58,812 nucleotides of DNA, taken from Chthoniobacter flavus. GTDB taxonomy: Bacteria; Verrucomicrobiota; Verrucomicrobiia; Chthoniobacterales; Chthoniobacteraceae. Positions within the stretch are counted from its first letter, which is position 1. Each line of letters starts with the position of its first letter. Of this stretch, positions 24,487 to 32,486 are shown one piece after another. The DNA lies in contig CAMAUX010000032.1 in NCBI GenBank assembly GCA_945861435.1, forward strand, positions 1 through 58,812, in the 5' to 3' direction. Both the position numbers and the translations under genes were made by a program. Under the pieces are notes generated by a model, which was not told where the DNA came from, did no database searches, and saw nothing but the letters and a program-made list of their open reading frames with translations.

Positions 24487-25623
24487 GTGAAACCGTCCCA
24501 CCCGTCCACTGAGCCAGTTCAGGAGGCCTCTTCCTCCGTTGAAGGAACCGCGCGTGGGCAGGAGCCCGGCAGGGAAGATCTGGGGGATCGAGGGGATCGA
24601 GGGGATGAGGGGCTTGGTAATTTGCGGCGCGGGGTGTTGCTTCTCGTGGCCGCGGTGGTCGCCGGATTTTTTTCCAGCGCCGTGGCTGGTGCGCGGATTT
24701 TGGAGTGGCTGGTGCCGTGTCTGGTGACTTTTGTTGTGGTGTGGGTGAATGACAGGCTGCGGATCTGGCGTAAGCCTCACGGGGTGTTTTTCACGTTTGG
24801 CGTGGTGGCGCTGATCGGGTCTTCGATGGCCGGCTTTGATTGGGCCTACGATTCCTTGAAGACGAGGATGCGTCCGGGTTCTGAGGGCAGTGTGCAGCGG
24901 AAAGAGGGGGTGGCGGGCGCTGAGGTTTCTGGGGTGGGGGGAGAGGGTGTGGCGCCCGTGCCGGCGGTGGAGGAGTTGGTGCGCTTGAACGAGGCGCTCA
25001 ATGTGCAGGCGCCTCCTGCCTCAGTGAGGCGGGTGCGGGTGGTGCGCGAGGGGGAGGTGTTGATCGGGAACAGGAAGTTTCGTGTGGCGGCGGGGGATGT
25101 GTTTGCCTTGGAGCAGGTGGATGGGGAGCGTGTGTTTTTCCGGGTCGACGAGTTTGTGTTCGCGCTGGCGCGCGGCTCGGTGGAGGTGTTGGAGGCGGAG
25201 GGCGGGGCGGGGAAGCAGGCGGATCGGCAGGGAGGCCCGGGCGGCCAAGGGGTGCAAGGAGCTTCCAACGGGCAAGGGCGGCCGGTGAATGGGATCGAGA
25301 TGGTGCGTGCGCGTGCGATTGAGGAGGCGCGGCGTCGGTATCCGAAGATCTGGGTGGAGGGTTCGCCGGAGAACAGAATTTTTGTGGAGCACGCGCGCGA
25401 CTTGCAGAAGTTCAGCAAGGAGTTGATGCGGGAGCCGGACTGGGTGTTGCGCCTGGCGGATTCGATTGCGCAGCAGGAGGGATGGAATGCGGTGCCGCAG
25501 ACTGGTGGTGCGTCCCTGCCTTCTCCATCTGCCCAGGCTCCGATGGGGGCGCCGGCGGTGGAGGGGGGATCGCCGCCCGGAGGGGTTCCTGGATTAGAGG
25601 AGCCTGTGTTGAAGGTTCCTTAG
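24487..25623 (+). CDS. Unknown membrane protein
   Basis: About 378 residues from GTG 24487 (VKPSHPSTEPVQE); the start is uncertain. A Gly/Asp-rich N-terminal tail precedes three predicted membrane helices (RGVLLLVAAVVAGFFSSAVA, WLVPCLVTFVVVWV, VFFTFGVVALIGSSMAGF). A soluble part follows with a small beta-rich section (VREGEVLIGNRKFRVAAGDV, FRVDEFVFALARGSVEVLE), low-complexity Gln/Gly linkers and a Pro-rich end. I recognise no family. The gene follows mgtE on the same strand after 112 nt, but nothing links their roles. Confidence 0.6.
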   Translation: MKPSHPSTEPVQEASSSVEGTARGQEPGREDLGDRGDRGDEGLGNLRRGVLLLVAAVVAGFFSSAVAGARILEWLVPCLVTFVVVWVNDRLRIWRKPHGVFFTFGVVALIGSSMAGFDWAYDSLKTRMRPGSEGSVQRKEGVAGAEVSGVGGEGVAPVPAVEELVRLNEALNVQAPPASVRRVRVVREGEVLIGNRKFRVAAGDVFALEQVDGERVFFRVDEFVFALARGSVEVLEAEGGAGKQADRQGGPGGQGVQGASNGQGRPVNGIEMVRARAIEEARRRYPKIWVEGSPENRIFVEHARDLQKFSKELMREPDWVLRLADSIAQQEGWNAVPQTGGASLPSPSAQAPMGAPAVEGGSPPGGVPGLEEPVLKVP

Positions 25624-25648
25624 AGCGGCGAGGGGCGAGGTCTTTTGA

Positions 25649-25979
25649 ACCTAAAAACGTGAATGGACGGCCCACGGAATCCAGGGATGGCATGGAAGGA
25701 ATGGGGGGAATGAGGGGGCTGAGAGTCTGTTGCGTGGTCCGTGCATTCAGTGCGTTCCGTGGGCCATTGGGAACTCTCCGGGTTCAGTCTACTGCTGAGT
25801 TCTATGGGTGCCTGTGTACTTGAGGGTAACAGCCATGTCGTTACCGACTTTGAAGATCGCTCAAAGAGACTCACCCAACGGGTGCGCCTGAAACGGGATG
25901 ATTTTAAGCTGCAAACTCCGTTTCAAAAGAAACTCACATCAGATCCGACAAACTTGCATCGCTGCATTGAGGTTGAATC
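25649..25979 (+). repeat. Dispersed structured repeat, copy A
   Basis: About 330 nt with close copies at 31108-31523 (opposite strand), 34537-34875 and 58305-58601 (opposite strand). An 11-bp perfect inverted repeat, GGCCCACGGAA (25669-25679) / TTCCGTGGGCC (25755-25765), encloses a purine-rich loop. Smaller inverted repeats follow (GGTAAC..GTTACC; CACCCaacGGGTG). It fills the gap between two convergent genes (unknown membrane protein and phrB). Confidence 0.9.
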
Positions 25980-25993
25980 GGCGGTGTGGCGGC

Positions 25994-27385
25994 TTAGCGG
26001 CGGTACATGTCGAGGGTGACGTCGCGTTCGTGCGCGTGGTCGACGATGGGAAGGGGATAGTTTTTTGCGAGTCGGAGGCCCGTGGCGGGTGGGGTGCAGA
26101 GGCTTTTGGCGGAGGCGTCGCGGAGTTCGGGGACCCAGTGTTTGATGTAGGTGCCTTCGGGGTCGAAGCGTGATGTCTGGCTCCAGGGGTTTTGGATGCG
26201 GAAGTAGGGTGCGGCGTCAGTGCCTGTGCCGGCGCTCCACTGCCAGCCGCCGTTGTTGCTGGCGATTTCGCCATCGAGGAGCTGCTGCATGAACCACTGT
26301 TCGCCGGTCTTCCATGAGATGTGGAGGTCTTTGACGAGGAACATGGCGGTGATCATGCGGACGCGGTTGTGCATGAAGCCTGTGGTGCGGAGCTGGCGCA
26401 TGCCGGCGTCGATGATGGGGAAGCCGGTTTGGCCTTCGCACCAGCGGGTGAAGGCGTCGCCCGGAGGGTGCCATGAAAGGGAGCGGAATTTTTCCTGGAA
26501 CTCGTGGTCGAGGACGGAGGGCCAGTGCCAGAGGACTTGGAAGTAGAATTCGCGCCAGATGAGTTCGTTGCGGTAGATGGCGGCGTTCTGGCGTTGGGGA
26601 GCGGTGGCGTTTGCGGCGGCGGCGTCGCAGCGTGCGAGCACTTCGCGGATGGAGAGGAGGCCGTAGCGGAGGTCTTGGGAAAGGCGTGAGGTGCCTGGGA
26701 GTGAGGGGATGTCGCGTTGATTGCCGTATGCGAGCAGGGGGCCGTTGAGGAAGTGCTGGAGGCGTTTGCGCGCGGCGGCCTCGCCTGGATCGAGGGAGAG
26801 GGCGTGTGGTGTGGGAAGTCCCCAGTGCGCGAGGGTGGGGATCGGCAGGCTGGCGAGGTTGGGCGGTGGTGGCGGGATGTGCTGGGGGGAGGTGCCTTGA
26901 GGCGTCTTGGGTTGTTTGAGCCAGGCGCGTGAGTAGGGGGTGAAGACGCGGAAGGGGGTGCCTGTTGCGGTGAGCACCTCGTCGCGTTCGTGCATGGCGT
27001 GGTCCTTGTGGGCATGGACGGTGACGCCGAGGCGGGCTGCCATTTCGGTGACTTTGAGTTCGGTGGCGCGGCCGAAGGGATCTGGATCGCGGTTGAAGTG
27101 GATTTCTGTGGCGCCGCTTTCCTTGATGAGAGCTTCGAGGGTGTCGACGGCGTTGCCAGCGCGGATGAGGAGGCGGCCGCCCTTGGCTTCAACATTGGCG
27201 GCGAGAGAGTCGAGGCAGCCGCAGAGGAATTGCTGGCGTGCGGGGCCGGTCCAGTGGTGGTGGTTTTTCCATTGGCTGAGGATGTAGACGGGAACGAGGG
27301 GTCTGCCGGAGGCGATGGCGGCGTTGAGGGAGGTGTTGTCTGTGAGGCGCAGGTCGCGCCGGAACCAGTGGATGACTGCGCTCAT
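25994..27385 (-). CDS. phrB: Deoxyribodipyrimidine photolyase (class I cryptochrome/photolyase family)
   Basis: A 463-residue flavoprotein that repairs UV cyclobutane dimers with blue light. The N-terminal antenna domain starts MSAVIHWFRRDLRLTDNTSL. The FAD-binding domain has RNELIWREFYFQVLWHWPSV, DAGMRQLRTTGFMHNRVRMI, FLVKDLHISWKTGEQWF and LDGEIASNNGGWQWSAGTGT ending in APYFRIQNPWSQTSRFDPEG. These include the Trp residues of the electron-transfer triad and the Asn near the flavin N5. The length is as in E. coli PhrB. The ATG overlaps the recR stop (ATGA), so the two repair genes are co-translated. Confidence 0.95.
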   Translation of the reverse strand: MSAVIHWFRRDLRLTDNTSLNAAIASGRPLVPVYILSQWKNHHHWTGPARQQFLCGCLDSLAANVEAKGGRLLIRAGNAVDTLEALIKESGATEIHFNRDPDPFGRATELKVTEMAARLGVTVHAHKDHAMHERDEVLTATGTPFRVFTPYSRAWLKQPKTPQGTSPQHIPPPPPNLASLPIPTLAHWGLPTPHALSLDPGEAAARKRLQHFLNGPLLAYGNQRDIPSLPGTSRLSQDLRYGLLSIREVLARCDAAAANATAPQRQNAAIYRNELIWREFYFQVLWHWPSVLDHEFQEKFRSLSWHPPGDAFTRWCEGQTGFPIIDAGMRQLRTTGFMHNRVRMITAMFLVKDLHISWKTGEQWFMQQLLDGEIASNNGGWQWSAGTGTDAAPYFRIQNPWSQTSRFDPEGTYIKHWVPELRDASAKSLCTPPATGLRLAKNYPLPIVDHAHERDVTLDMYRR

Positions 27386-28002
27386 AGGGAATGTGGGGCG
27401 ATGCGGGTGCGTCCGCTGAGGGCGCGTTGGATGGTGAGTTCGTCTGCGTGGTCGAGGCCGGCGCCTGCGGGGAGTCCTTGGGCGAGGCGCGTGACGGTGA
27501 CGTGCATGGCATTGAGGATCTCGGCGAGGTAGTTGGCGGTGGCTTCGCCTTCGACGTCTGCCCCGAGGGCGAGGATGACTTCGCTGAATTTCTCCTCGCG
27601 CGTGCGTTCAATCAGGGAGCCGATGCGGAGGTCGTCCGGGCCGACGTGGTCGAGGGGGGAGATGCGGCCTCCGAGGGTGTGGTAGCGGCCGCGGAAGCCG
27701 CCTGTACGCTCGAGCGGGAGCACATCGGTGGGTTGTTCCACCACGCACAACACGGAGGGATCGCGTGAGGGATCGGCGCAGATGTCGCAAAGGGGTTCGG
27801 TGGAGAAGAAGCCGCAGCGTTCGCAGGGGTGGACCTGGGTGGTGACTTCGCTGATGGCGCGAGCGACGGCGTCTGCGCGTGCGTCGCGGGATTGGACCAG
27901 CCAGAGGGCGATGCGTTCGGCGCTGCGCGGGCCGATGCCTGGGAGGCGTTTGAGTTCTCCGATGACGGTCCTGAGGGCTGTGGGGTAGTCGGCGCGCTTC
28001 AT
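27382..28002 (-). CDS. recR: Recombination protein RecR
   Basis: A 206-residue RecR, acting with RecO (and RecF) in loading RecA at gaps. An N-terminal helix-hairpin-helix reads LKRLPGIGPRSAERIALWL; a C4 zinc finger reads CERCGFFSTEPLCDIC; the Toprim domain has LCVVEQPTDVLPLERTGGFR and GGRISPLDHVGPDDLRI. I start at ATG 28002 (MKRADYP); the longer frame upstream is unrelated. It is the first gene of a two-gene unit with phrB. Confidence 0.95.
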   Translation of the reverse strand: MKRADYPTALRTVIGELKRLPGIGPRSAERIALWLVQSRDARADAVARAISEVTTQVHPCERCGFFSTEPLCDICADPSRDPSVLCVVEQPTDVLPLERTGGFRGRYHTLGGRISPLDHVGPDDLRIGSLIERTREEKFSEVILALGADVEGEATANYLAEILNAMHVTVTRLAQGLPAGAGLDHADELTIQRALSGRTRIAPHSL

Positions 28003-28103
28003 GCGGGGTGGCGGGCGGGACCCTAGCAGTTCGCTGGCAAAGGCCAAGGCGCGCATGTGTGCGCTTGCGTGGAGGGCCGTGGAGGGCCGTGGAGGGCCTG
28101 CGA

Positions 28104-28904
28104 CTAGTTGGGCCAGGAGCGCCGCTCGAAGGCGACTTCCTCTGGCCAGTGCCAGCAGTGGAGGCGGAAGCGGGGCGAATGGACGGCCACCGCTGCGATG
28201 AAGTCGAGTGCGGGGATGAGGAGGCGCACGCCCCATGTGGCGGCTTCCTCGCGGCGGCCTTTGATGCTGAGGACGCGGGTTTCCCGGGAGGTGCGCAGGG
28301 AGAGTTCGACGGATTGTGGGCGGGGAGCCGAGCGTTGGCCGACGGCTTTGAGGAGGGCCTGTTTCTGGGTCCAGAGTTGCAGGAAGCGGCGGGCTTGGAG
28401 TCTTGGGTGGAGGTGTTCCCAGTGGCGTTTTTCGCGGGCCGAGAAGAACTGGGCGGAGAGCATGGGGATGTGTTTGAGGGGGCGCACGCGTTCGAGGTCG
28501 GCGCCGGTTTCTGGGTGCCGTGAGACGGCGAGCAGGCCGAGTTCTCCGCAGTGAGCGAGGCTGAAGCAGAGGTTTTCTGTGCCGCAGCTTCGGGCGAGGC
28601 CGGGTTTGCCGCCGCGGCCTTGGGTGAAGCGCAGTTCCTGCGGGGCGTGGCCGGTGTAGGAGCCGAGGATCATGCGTAGCTGGCTGTGTGCTGCGATGTA
28701 GCGTTTACACTGGAGATCGGAGCACAGGGTCATGGCATGGCGCTGTTCTGCGGGGCTCAGGAGGCGCGCGGCCCGTTCCATCAGCATGGGTTCGGCTTCC
28801 AGACAGAGGGACCAGACGTGCACGTCCTCAGGCCCCAGAGGAACCGGGTGCGGTGGCGTTTTCCAGAGCGGGGCGAAGAGTGGCGTTTCCCACGGGTACT
28901 TCAT
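28104..28904 (-). CDS. 4'-phosphopantetheinyl transferase superfamily protein
   Basis: A 266-residue Sfp-like protein that would move phosphopantetheine from CoA to a carrier-protein Ser. The core is visible: LRFTQGRGGKPGLA, CFSLAHCGELGLLAVSRHPE, the Mg-binding GADLERVRPLK, FFSAREKRHWEHL and FLQLWTQKQALLKAVGQ. In most members the last motif is W-T-x-K-E-A; here the metal-binding Glu is Gln (WTQKQA), which may alter metal use. A secondary-metabolite or fatty-acid carrier target is not evident nearby. It is divergent from the wecG-like gene with about 100 nt between them. Confidence 0.85.
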   Translation of the reverse strand: MKYPWETPLFAPLWKTPPHPVPLGPEDVHVWSLCLEAEPMLMERAARLLSPAEQRHAMTLCSDLQCKRYIAAHSQLRMILGSYTGHAPQELRFTQGRGGKPGLARSCGTENLCFSLAHCGELGLLAVSRHPETGADLERVRPLKHIPMLSAQFFSAREKRHWEHLHPRLQARRFLQLWTQKQALLKAVGQRSAPRPQSVELSLRTSRETRVLSIKGRREEAATWGVRLLIPALDFIAAVAVHSPRFRLHCWHWPEEVAFERRSWPN

Positions 28905-29004
28905 GGCGGGTTGATTCAAGCATTCGGCGCGGCGATGGGGAACGGGGTGAACGCCCCGCGGTGGGGGAGGGTGAACTACGCCGCGTGTTGGCGTTGCTCG
29001 CCCC

Positions 29005-29889
29005 ATGGGGATGCGCGCGTTTCCATGCTTTGGTGGAAGGGTGAATGCGACGGAGGGCGTGGAATGCGAGGGAGGGGCGGGCTCGCCCGGGGATCGGGTC
29101 TGCGTGCTGCGCGGGGTGCCTTTTGCCGCGCTGCGCTTTGGTGAGGCATTGGAGTGTCTGGACCGGATGCTTTGTGAGGAGCGCTTCCATCATGTGGTGA
29201 CGGCCAACACGGATTTCCTCTTCCACGCGCGGTGCGATCCGGCGTTTGCGGAGTTGCTCCGGCGCGCCGATCTGGTGCTGTGCGACGGGGCACCGCTGGT
29301 ATGGCTTTCGCGTCTGCGCAGCGTGCACATTCCCGAGCGGGTGGCGGGTGCGGATCTTGTTCCGTTTCTTTTGGAGGGTGCGCGCGCTCGGGGATTGCGC
29401 GTGTTCTGGCTGGGGGGGAGCAGGGAGGTGGCGCGTGCGGCGGCGGAAGCCATCGGGCTTCGTTATCCGGGGCTCGATTTCCACTGGTACGCGCCGGAGG
29501 TGGGGGACGTGGACGATGCCGCGGCCATGGAGGTGGTGGAGCGTGTGCGAAAGGTCGCACCGGCACTGCTGCTGGTTTCTTTTGGAGCCCCGAAGGCGGA
29601 GCGGTGGATTGCGGCGCACGGGGCCGGGTTGGGGGTGCGTGTTGCGGTCGGGGTCGGGGCGGCGATCGATTTCGCGGGTGGACGGCGCAAGCGCGCACCG
29701 CGGTGGATGCGGGGTGTGGGGGCGGAGTGGTTGTTTCGACTGCTGCAGGAGCCATGGCGTCTTGGCTGCAGATATTTGAGGGATTTGTTGGTGGTTGTGC
29801 CCTGGTTGCTCGGGGAGAAAGGGCGGGGGGATGTCCGCGGTTCTGTGGAAAAGGGCGCGGCGGAGGGCAGTCGGGCCGGCATGGTATGA
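29005..29889 (+). CDS. WecG/TagA/CpsF family glycosyltransferase
   Basis: A 294-residue GT26 enzyme that adds a sugar (ManNAc(A) in known members) to a lipid-linked acceptor at the inner membrane. Family motifs: VVTANTDFLFHARCDPAFAE, LCDGAPLVWLSRL, PERVAGADLVPFLLE, LLLVSFGAPKAERWI and VAVGVGAAIDFAGGRRKRAP with WMRGVGAEWLFRLLQEPWRL. Amphipathic C-terminal helices serve membrane contact. GTG 29041 is another possible start. It is coupled by ATGA overlap to the next glycosyltransferase, so both probably build one exopolysaccharide or cell-wall glycan. Confidence 0.9.
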   Translation: MGMRAFPCFGGRVNATEGVECEGGAGSPGDRVCVLRGVPFAALRFGEALECLDRMLCEERFHHVVTANTDFLFHARCDPAFAELLRRADLVLCDGAPLVWLSRLRSVHIPERVAGADLVPFLLEGARARGLRVFWLGGSREVARAAAEAIGLRYPGLDFHWYAPEVGDVDDAAAMEVVERVRKVAPALLLVSFGAPKAERWIAAHGAGLGVRVAVGVGAAIDFAGGRRKRAPRWMRGVGAEWLFRLLQEPWRLGCRYLRDLLVVVPWLLGEKGRGDVRGSVEKGAAEGSRAGMV

Positions 29890-31070
29890 GGATCGCCCTA
29901 AGCACCTCCGTGTATGGGCCGGGCGGGATGGGACGCTACGTGCTGGAGCTCTGCCGTGCGCTTGAGCCATGGGCTGGGCGGCATGAGTTTTTCTTCTTTG
30001 CCGCGGAGGCGCACCGGACGGTGTTTGCTCCTTTCGAGGCGTGGGCGAGGGTGGTGTGGGTTCCGGGTTCTTTCCACACGCCATGGGCGGACGTGCTGTG
30101 GCATCAGTGCTGTCTGCCCGGGTGGGTGCGGCGGCTGAAGATCGATCTCTGGCATGTGCCCAGCTACCGGAGGCTCCCGCACAGTGCAGGCTGTCCGAGC
30201 GTGGCCACGGTGCACGATCTGGCGCCCTTCCACATTCCGGGAAAGTACGGGTGGGCGCGGATGCTTTTCGCCCGCTGGTGGGTGCCGCCGGTTGCGCGGC
30301 GCCAGGAGCGGATCGTGGTGCCGAGCGCCTGCACACGTGGTGATGTGCTGCGCTGGTTGAGGGTGAATCCGCAAAGGGTGCGCTTGATTCCCAATGGGGT
30401 GGACCATGCGAGGTTTCATCCGGGCGACAGGCAGGAGGCTGCCGCCCGCGTGCGCTCATGGTGGGGGATGGAGAAACCGTTTCTTCTCCACGTCGCGAGG
30501 CTGGAGCATCCAGCCAAGGGGCATTTGCGCGTGTTGGAGGCTTTCGAGCGTTTCCGCTCGATGACGGGGCTGGATTGGGAACTGGTTTTTGCGGGACCCG
30601 ATGCGCGAGGGGCTTCGCATGTGCGGCGCGCTGTGGCGGCGAGTCCGGCGCGGAGTGCGGTCAGGATTCTGGGGTGCGTGCCCGAGGCGTGTCTCCCGGA
30701 TCTTTACAGGGCGGCTCGGGCGCTGGTGTTCCCCTCGGAAGTCGAGGGTTTTGGGCTTCCGGTGCTGGAAGCCATGGCGTGTGGGAGTCCCGTGCTTGCG
30801 ACGCCCAGCGATGCGGTTTCGGAGGTGCTGGGAGAGGGATATCCCGCGATGCTCAGGGGCGGACCAAACCGCTGGGCGGAGGAGATCGCTGTGTTTGCTG
30901 CGAGTGAGACGCTTGGCGCGCAGCTTTCGAGGGCGGGCCTCCGGCGCGCTGCATGTTTCTCGTGGCAGAGGACAGCGGAGGCGATGGTGGCTCTCTATGA
31001 GGAGACTGCGGGAGACTGCGGGAGGCTGAGGAAAGGTGGGGGCGTGGAGGGGGGCGGGGTGTGTTCTTGA
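29886..31070 (+). CDS. GT4-family glycosyltransferase
   Basis: A 394-residue GT-B enzyme. The N-terminal half begins MRIALSTSVYGPGGMGRYVL with the Gly-rich acceptor loop; DLWHVPSYRRLPHSAGCPSV is in the acceptor domain. The C-terminal donor-binding domain has RLIPNGVDHARFHPG, PFLLHVARLEHPAKGHLRVL, RILGCVPEACLPDLYRAARA and the E-x7-E motif VFPSEVEGFGLPVLEAMACG. GT4 enzymes use nucleotide sugars with retention. It is probably co-translated with the WecG-like enzyme. The donor and acceptor cannot be told from sequence. Confidence 0.9.
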   Translation: MRIALSTSVYGPGGMGRYVLELCRALEPWAGRHEFFFFAAEAHRTVFAPFEAWARVVWVPGSFHTPWADVLWHQCCLPGWVRRLKIDLWHVPSYRRLPHSAGCPSVATVHDLAPFHIPGKYGWARMLFARWWVPPVARRQERIVVPSACTRGDVLRWLRVNPQRVRLIPNGVDHARFHPGDRQEAAARVRSWWGMEKPFLLHVARLEHPAKGHLRVLEAFERFRSMTGLDWELVFAGPDARGASHVRRAVAASPARSAVRILGCVPEACLPDLYRAARALVFPSEVEGFGLPVLEAMACGSPVLATPSDAVSEVLGEGYPAMLRGGPNRWAEEIAVFAASETLGAQLSRAGLRRAACFSWQRTAEAMVALYEETAGDCGRLRKGGGVEGGGVCS

Positions 31071-31107
31071 TGGATGTTCGCGCATCAATGCGAAACGGGC
31101 AGGAGTA

Positions 31108-31523
31108 AACCTCAATGCGGCGATGAAAACTTGTCGGATCTGATATGAGTTTCTGTGGAAACGGAATTTGCAGCTTGTTGGGCATCGTACATTACGGTGA
31201 CACCCGGAATGCCCATCCTCTGGACGCTGCTCGGTCACCCTATTTCGCGATCCTCAATAAAATCATCCCGTTTCAGTCTCACCCGTTGGGTGAGACTCTT
31301 TGAGCGATCTTCAAAGTGGGTAACGACATGGCTGTCACCCTCAAGCACACAGGCACCCATAGGACTCAGCAGTAGCCTGAACCCGGAGAGTTCCCAATGG
31401 CCCACGGAACGCACTGAATGCACGGACCACGCAACAGACTCTCACCCCCCTCATCCCCCTCATTTCCCCCCTTCCTTCCGTGCGGTCCCTGGATTCCGTG
31501 GGCCGTCCATTCACGTTTTTAGG
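31108..31523 (-). repeat. Dispersed structured repeat, copy B (with nested 85-nt insertion)
   Basis: A minus-strand copy of the 330-nt repeat, longer because a MITE-like element (31175-31260) lies inside it. Both arms of the GGCCCACGGAA/TTCCGTGGGCC inverted repeat are intact. It fills the gap between two convergent genes (glycosyltransferase and response regulator). Confidence 0.9.
31175..31260. mobile_element. MITE-like element, copy 1, nested in repeat copy B
   Basis: About 85 nt beginning ttgttgggcatcgtac and ending cgcgatcctcaataa, with an internal GGTGAC/GGTCACC inverted pair. It interrupts the repeat exactly between 'gcagctt' and 'aaaatcatc'; the other repeat copies show the uninterrupted sequence. 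Two more copies are at 34900-34984 and 35303-35388. Confidence 0.85.
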
Positions 31524-31567
31524 GTAAATGTCTCCTGCCCGCCGCCTGCGATTTTCCGATGGCCGCT

Positions 31568-32377
31568 TCAGCAAAGAGGCGGCTGGGTGATCTGGGCGCG
31601 GCTCTCGATGATGCCGTGTTCCATGGCATAGCGGGTGAGGCCCGCGGTCTGGTGGATGTCGAGTTTGTCCATGATGCGCTGCCTGTGTTTCTCGACGGTC
31701 TTGATGCTGATGGAGAGTTCAGCGGCGATCTGTTTGTTCGCGAAGCCCTCGGCGATGAGTTGGAGCACTTCGGTCTCGCGCGAGGTGAGTTGCATACGGC
31801 CGTTTTGCGCAGGGGTGCCGTTGGTGAAGTTTTTTCGGCAGTTGTCCCGGAGACGTTTGGCGATTTCGGGGCTGAACACGGCGTTTCCGCGGTGGGCATC
31901 GAGGATTGCGAGGAGGAGTTCGGCGGCGGCCGATTGTTTCATGAGATACCCGGCTGCGCCGGCTTCGAGGACACGCTGGACGTTGTCTTCGTCGCCGTAG
32001 GAGGAGAGCACCAGCACGCGTGTGCCGGGCACCTCGCGCATGATCTGCCTGGTGGCCTCCAGTCCGTTGAGTGAAGGCATGGCGAGGTCCATGAGGATCA
32101 CGTCGGGTTTGAGTTCGCGTGCGAGCTGGAGGGCGGCGCGGCCTGTGTCGGCCTCGCCCACGATGCGGATGCGGGGGTCCGTTTGAAGGAGCGCGCGAAG
32201 GCCCTCGCGGACGACTGTGTGGTCTTCGGCGAGGAGCACACCCACGGTTCCGCGCAGTGCATCGCCCAGTGCTGGCCGGGATTCCGCCTTGGCGTTGTGT
32301 GGCGTTGTTGAGGAAAGCGTGTGGAGCGCTCCCGGGTTTTTCGCCGTTTGCACTGTGGTTGAGATGGTGTTTTGCAT
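31568..32377 (-). CDS. NarL/FixJ-type response regulator
   Basis: A 269-residue two-component regulator. A 40-residue Thr/Ala-rich N-terminal extension precedes the receiver domain: VGVLLAEDHTVVREGLRALL, phospho-acceptor Asp in DVILMDLAMPSLNGLEATRQ (about residue 94), VLVLSSYGDEDNV and the Lys of AGYLMKQSA. The LuxR-type HTH follows: LTSRETEVLQLIAEGFANKQ, IAAELSISIKTVEKHRQRIM. On phosphorylation by the adjacent kinase it should bind DNA. GAGGAAGA lies just upstream of the ATG. The kinase gene ends 109 nt upstream on the same strand. Confidence 0.94.
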   Translation of the reverse strand: MQNTISTTVQTAKNPGALHTLSSTTPHNAKAESRPALGDALRGTVGVLLAEDHTVVREGLRALLQTDPRIRIVGEADTGRAALQLARELKPDVILMDLAMPSLNGLEATRQIMREVPGTRVLVLSSYGDEDNVQRVLEAGAAGYLMKQSAAAELLLAILDAHRGNAVFSPEIAKRLRDNCRKNFTNGTPAQNGRMQLTSRETEVLQLIAEGFANKQIAAELSISIKTVEKHRQRIMDKLDIHQTAGLTRYAMEHGIIESRAQITQPPLC

Positions 32378-32486
32378 GGGTCTTCCTCGGTTGATTCTCT
32401 CGTGTCCTTTGAAGGTGTGTATTCTGGAGATTGCTGGGGACTGTGGGTACGGGGTGTTTCCCCTCGGGGCGGTGCCGTGTGTTTTT

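Noticed and set aside
25741-26019. Conserved frame MHSVRSVGHWELSGF inside the dispersed repeat
   Set aside because: It is open in copies A, B and D, but copy C has stops in it, and copy B diverges after the nested insertion. DNA-level repeat identity explains the similarity.
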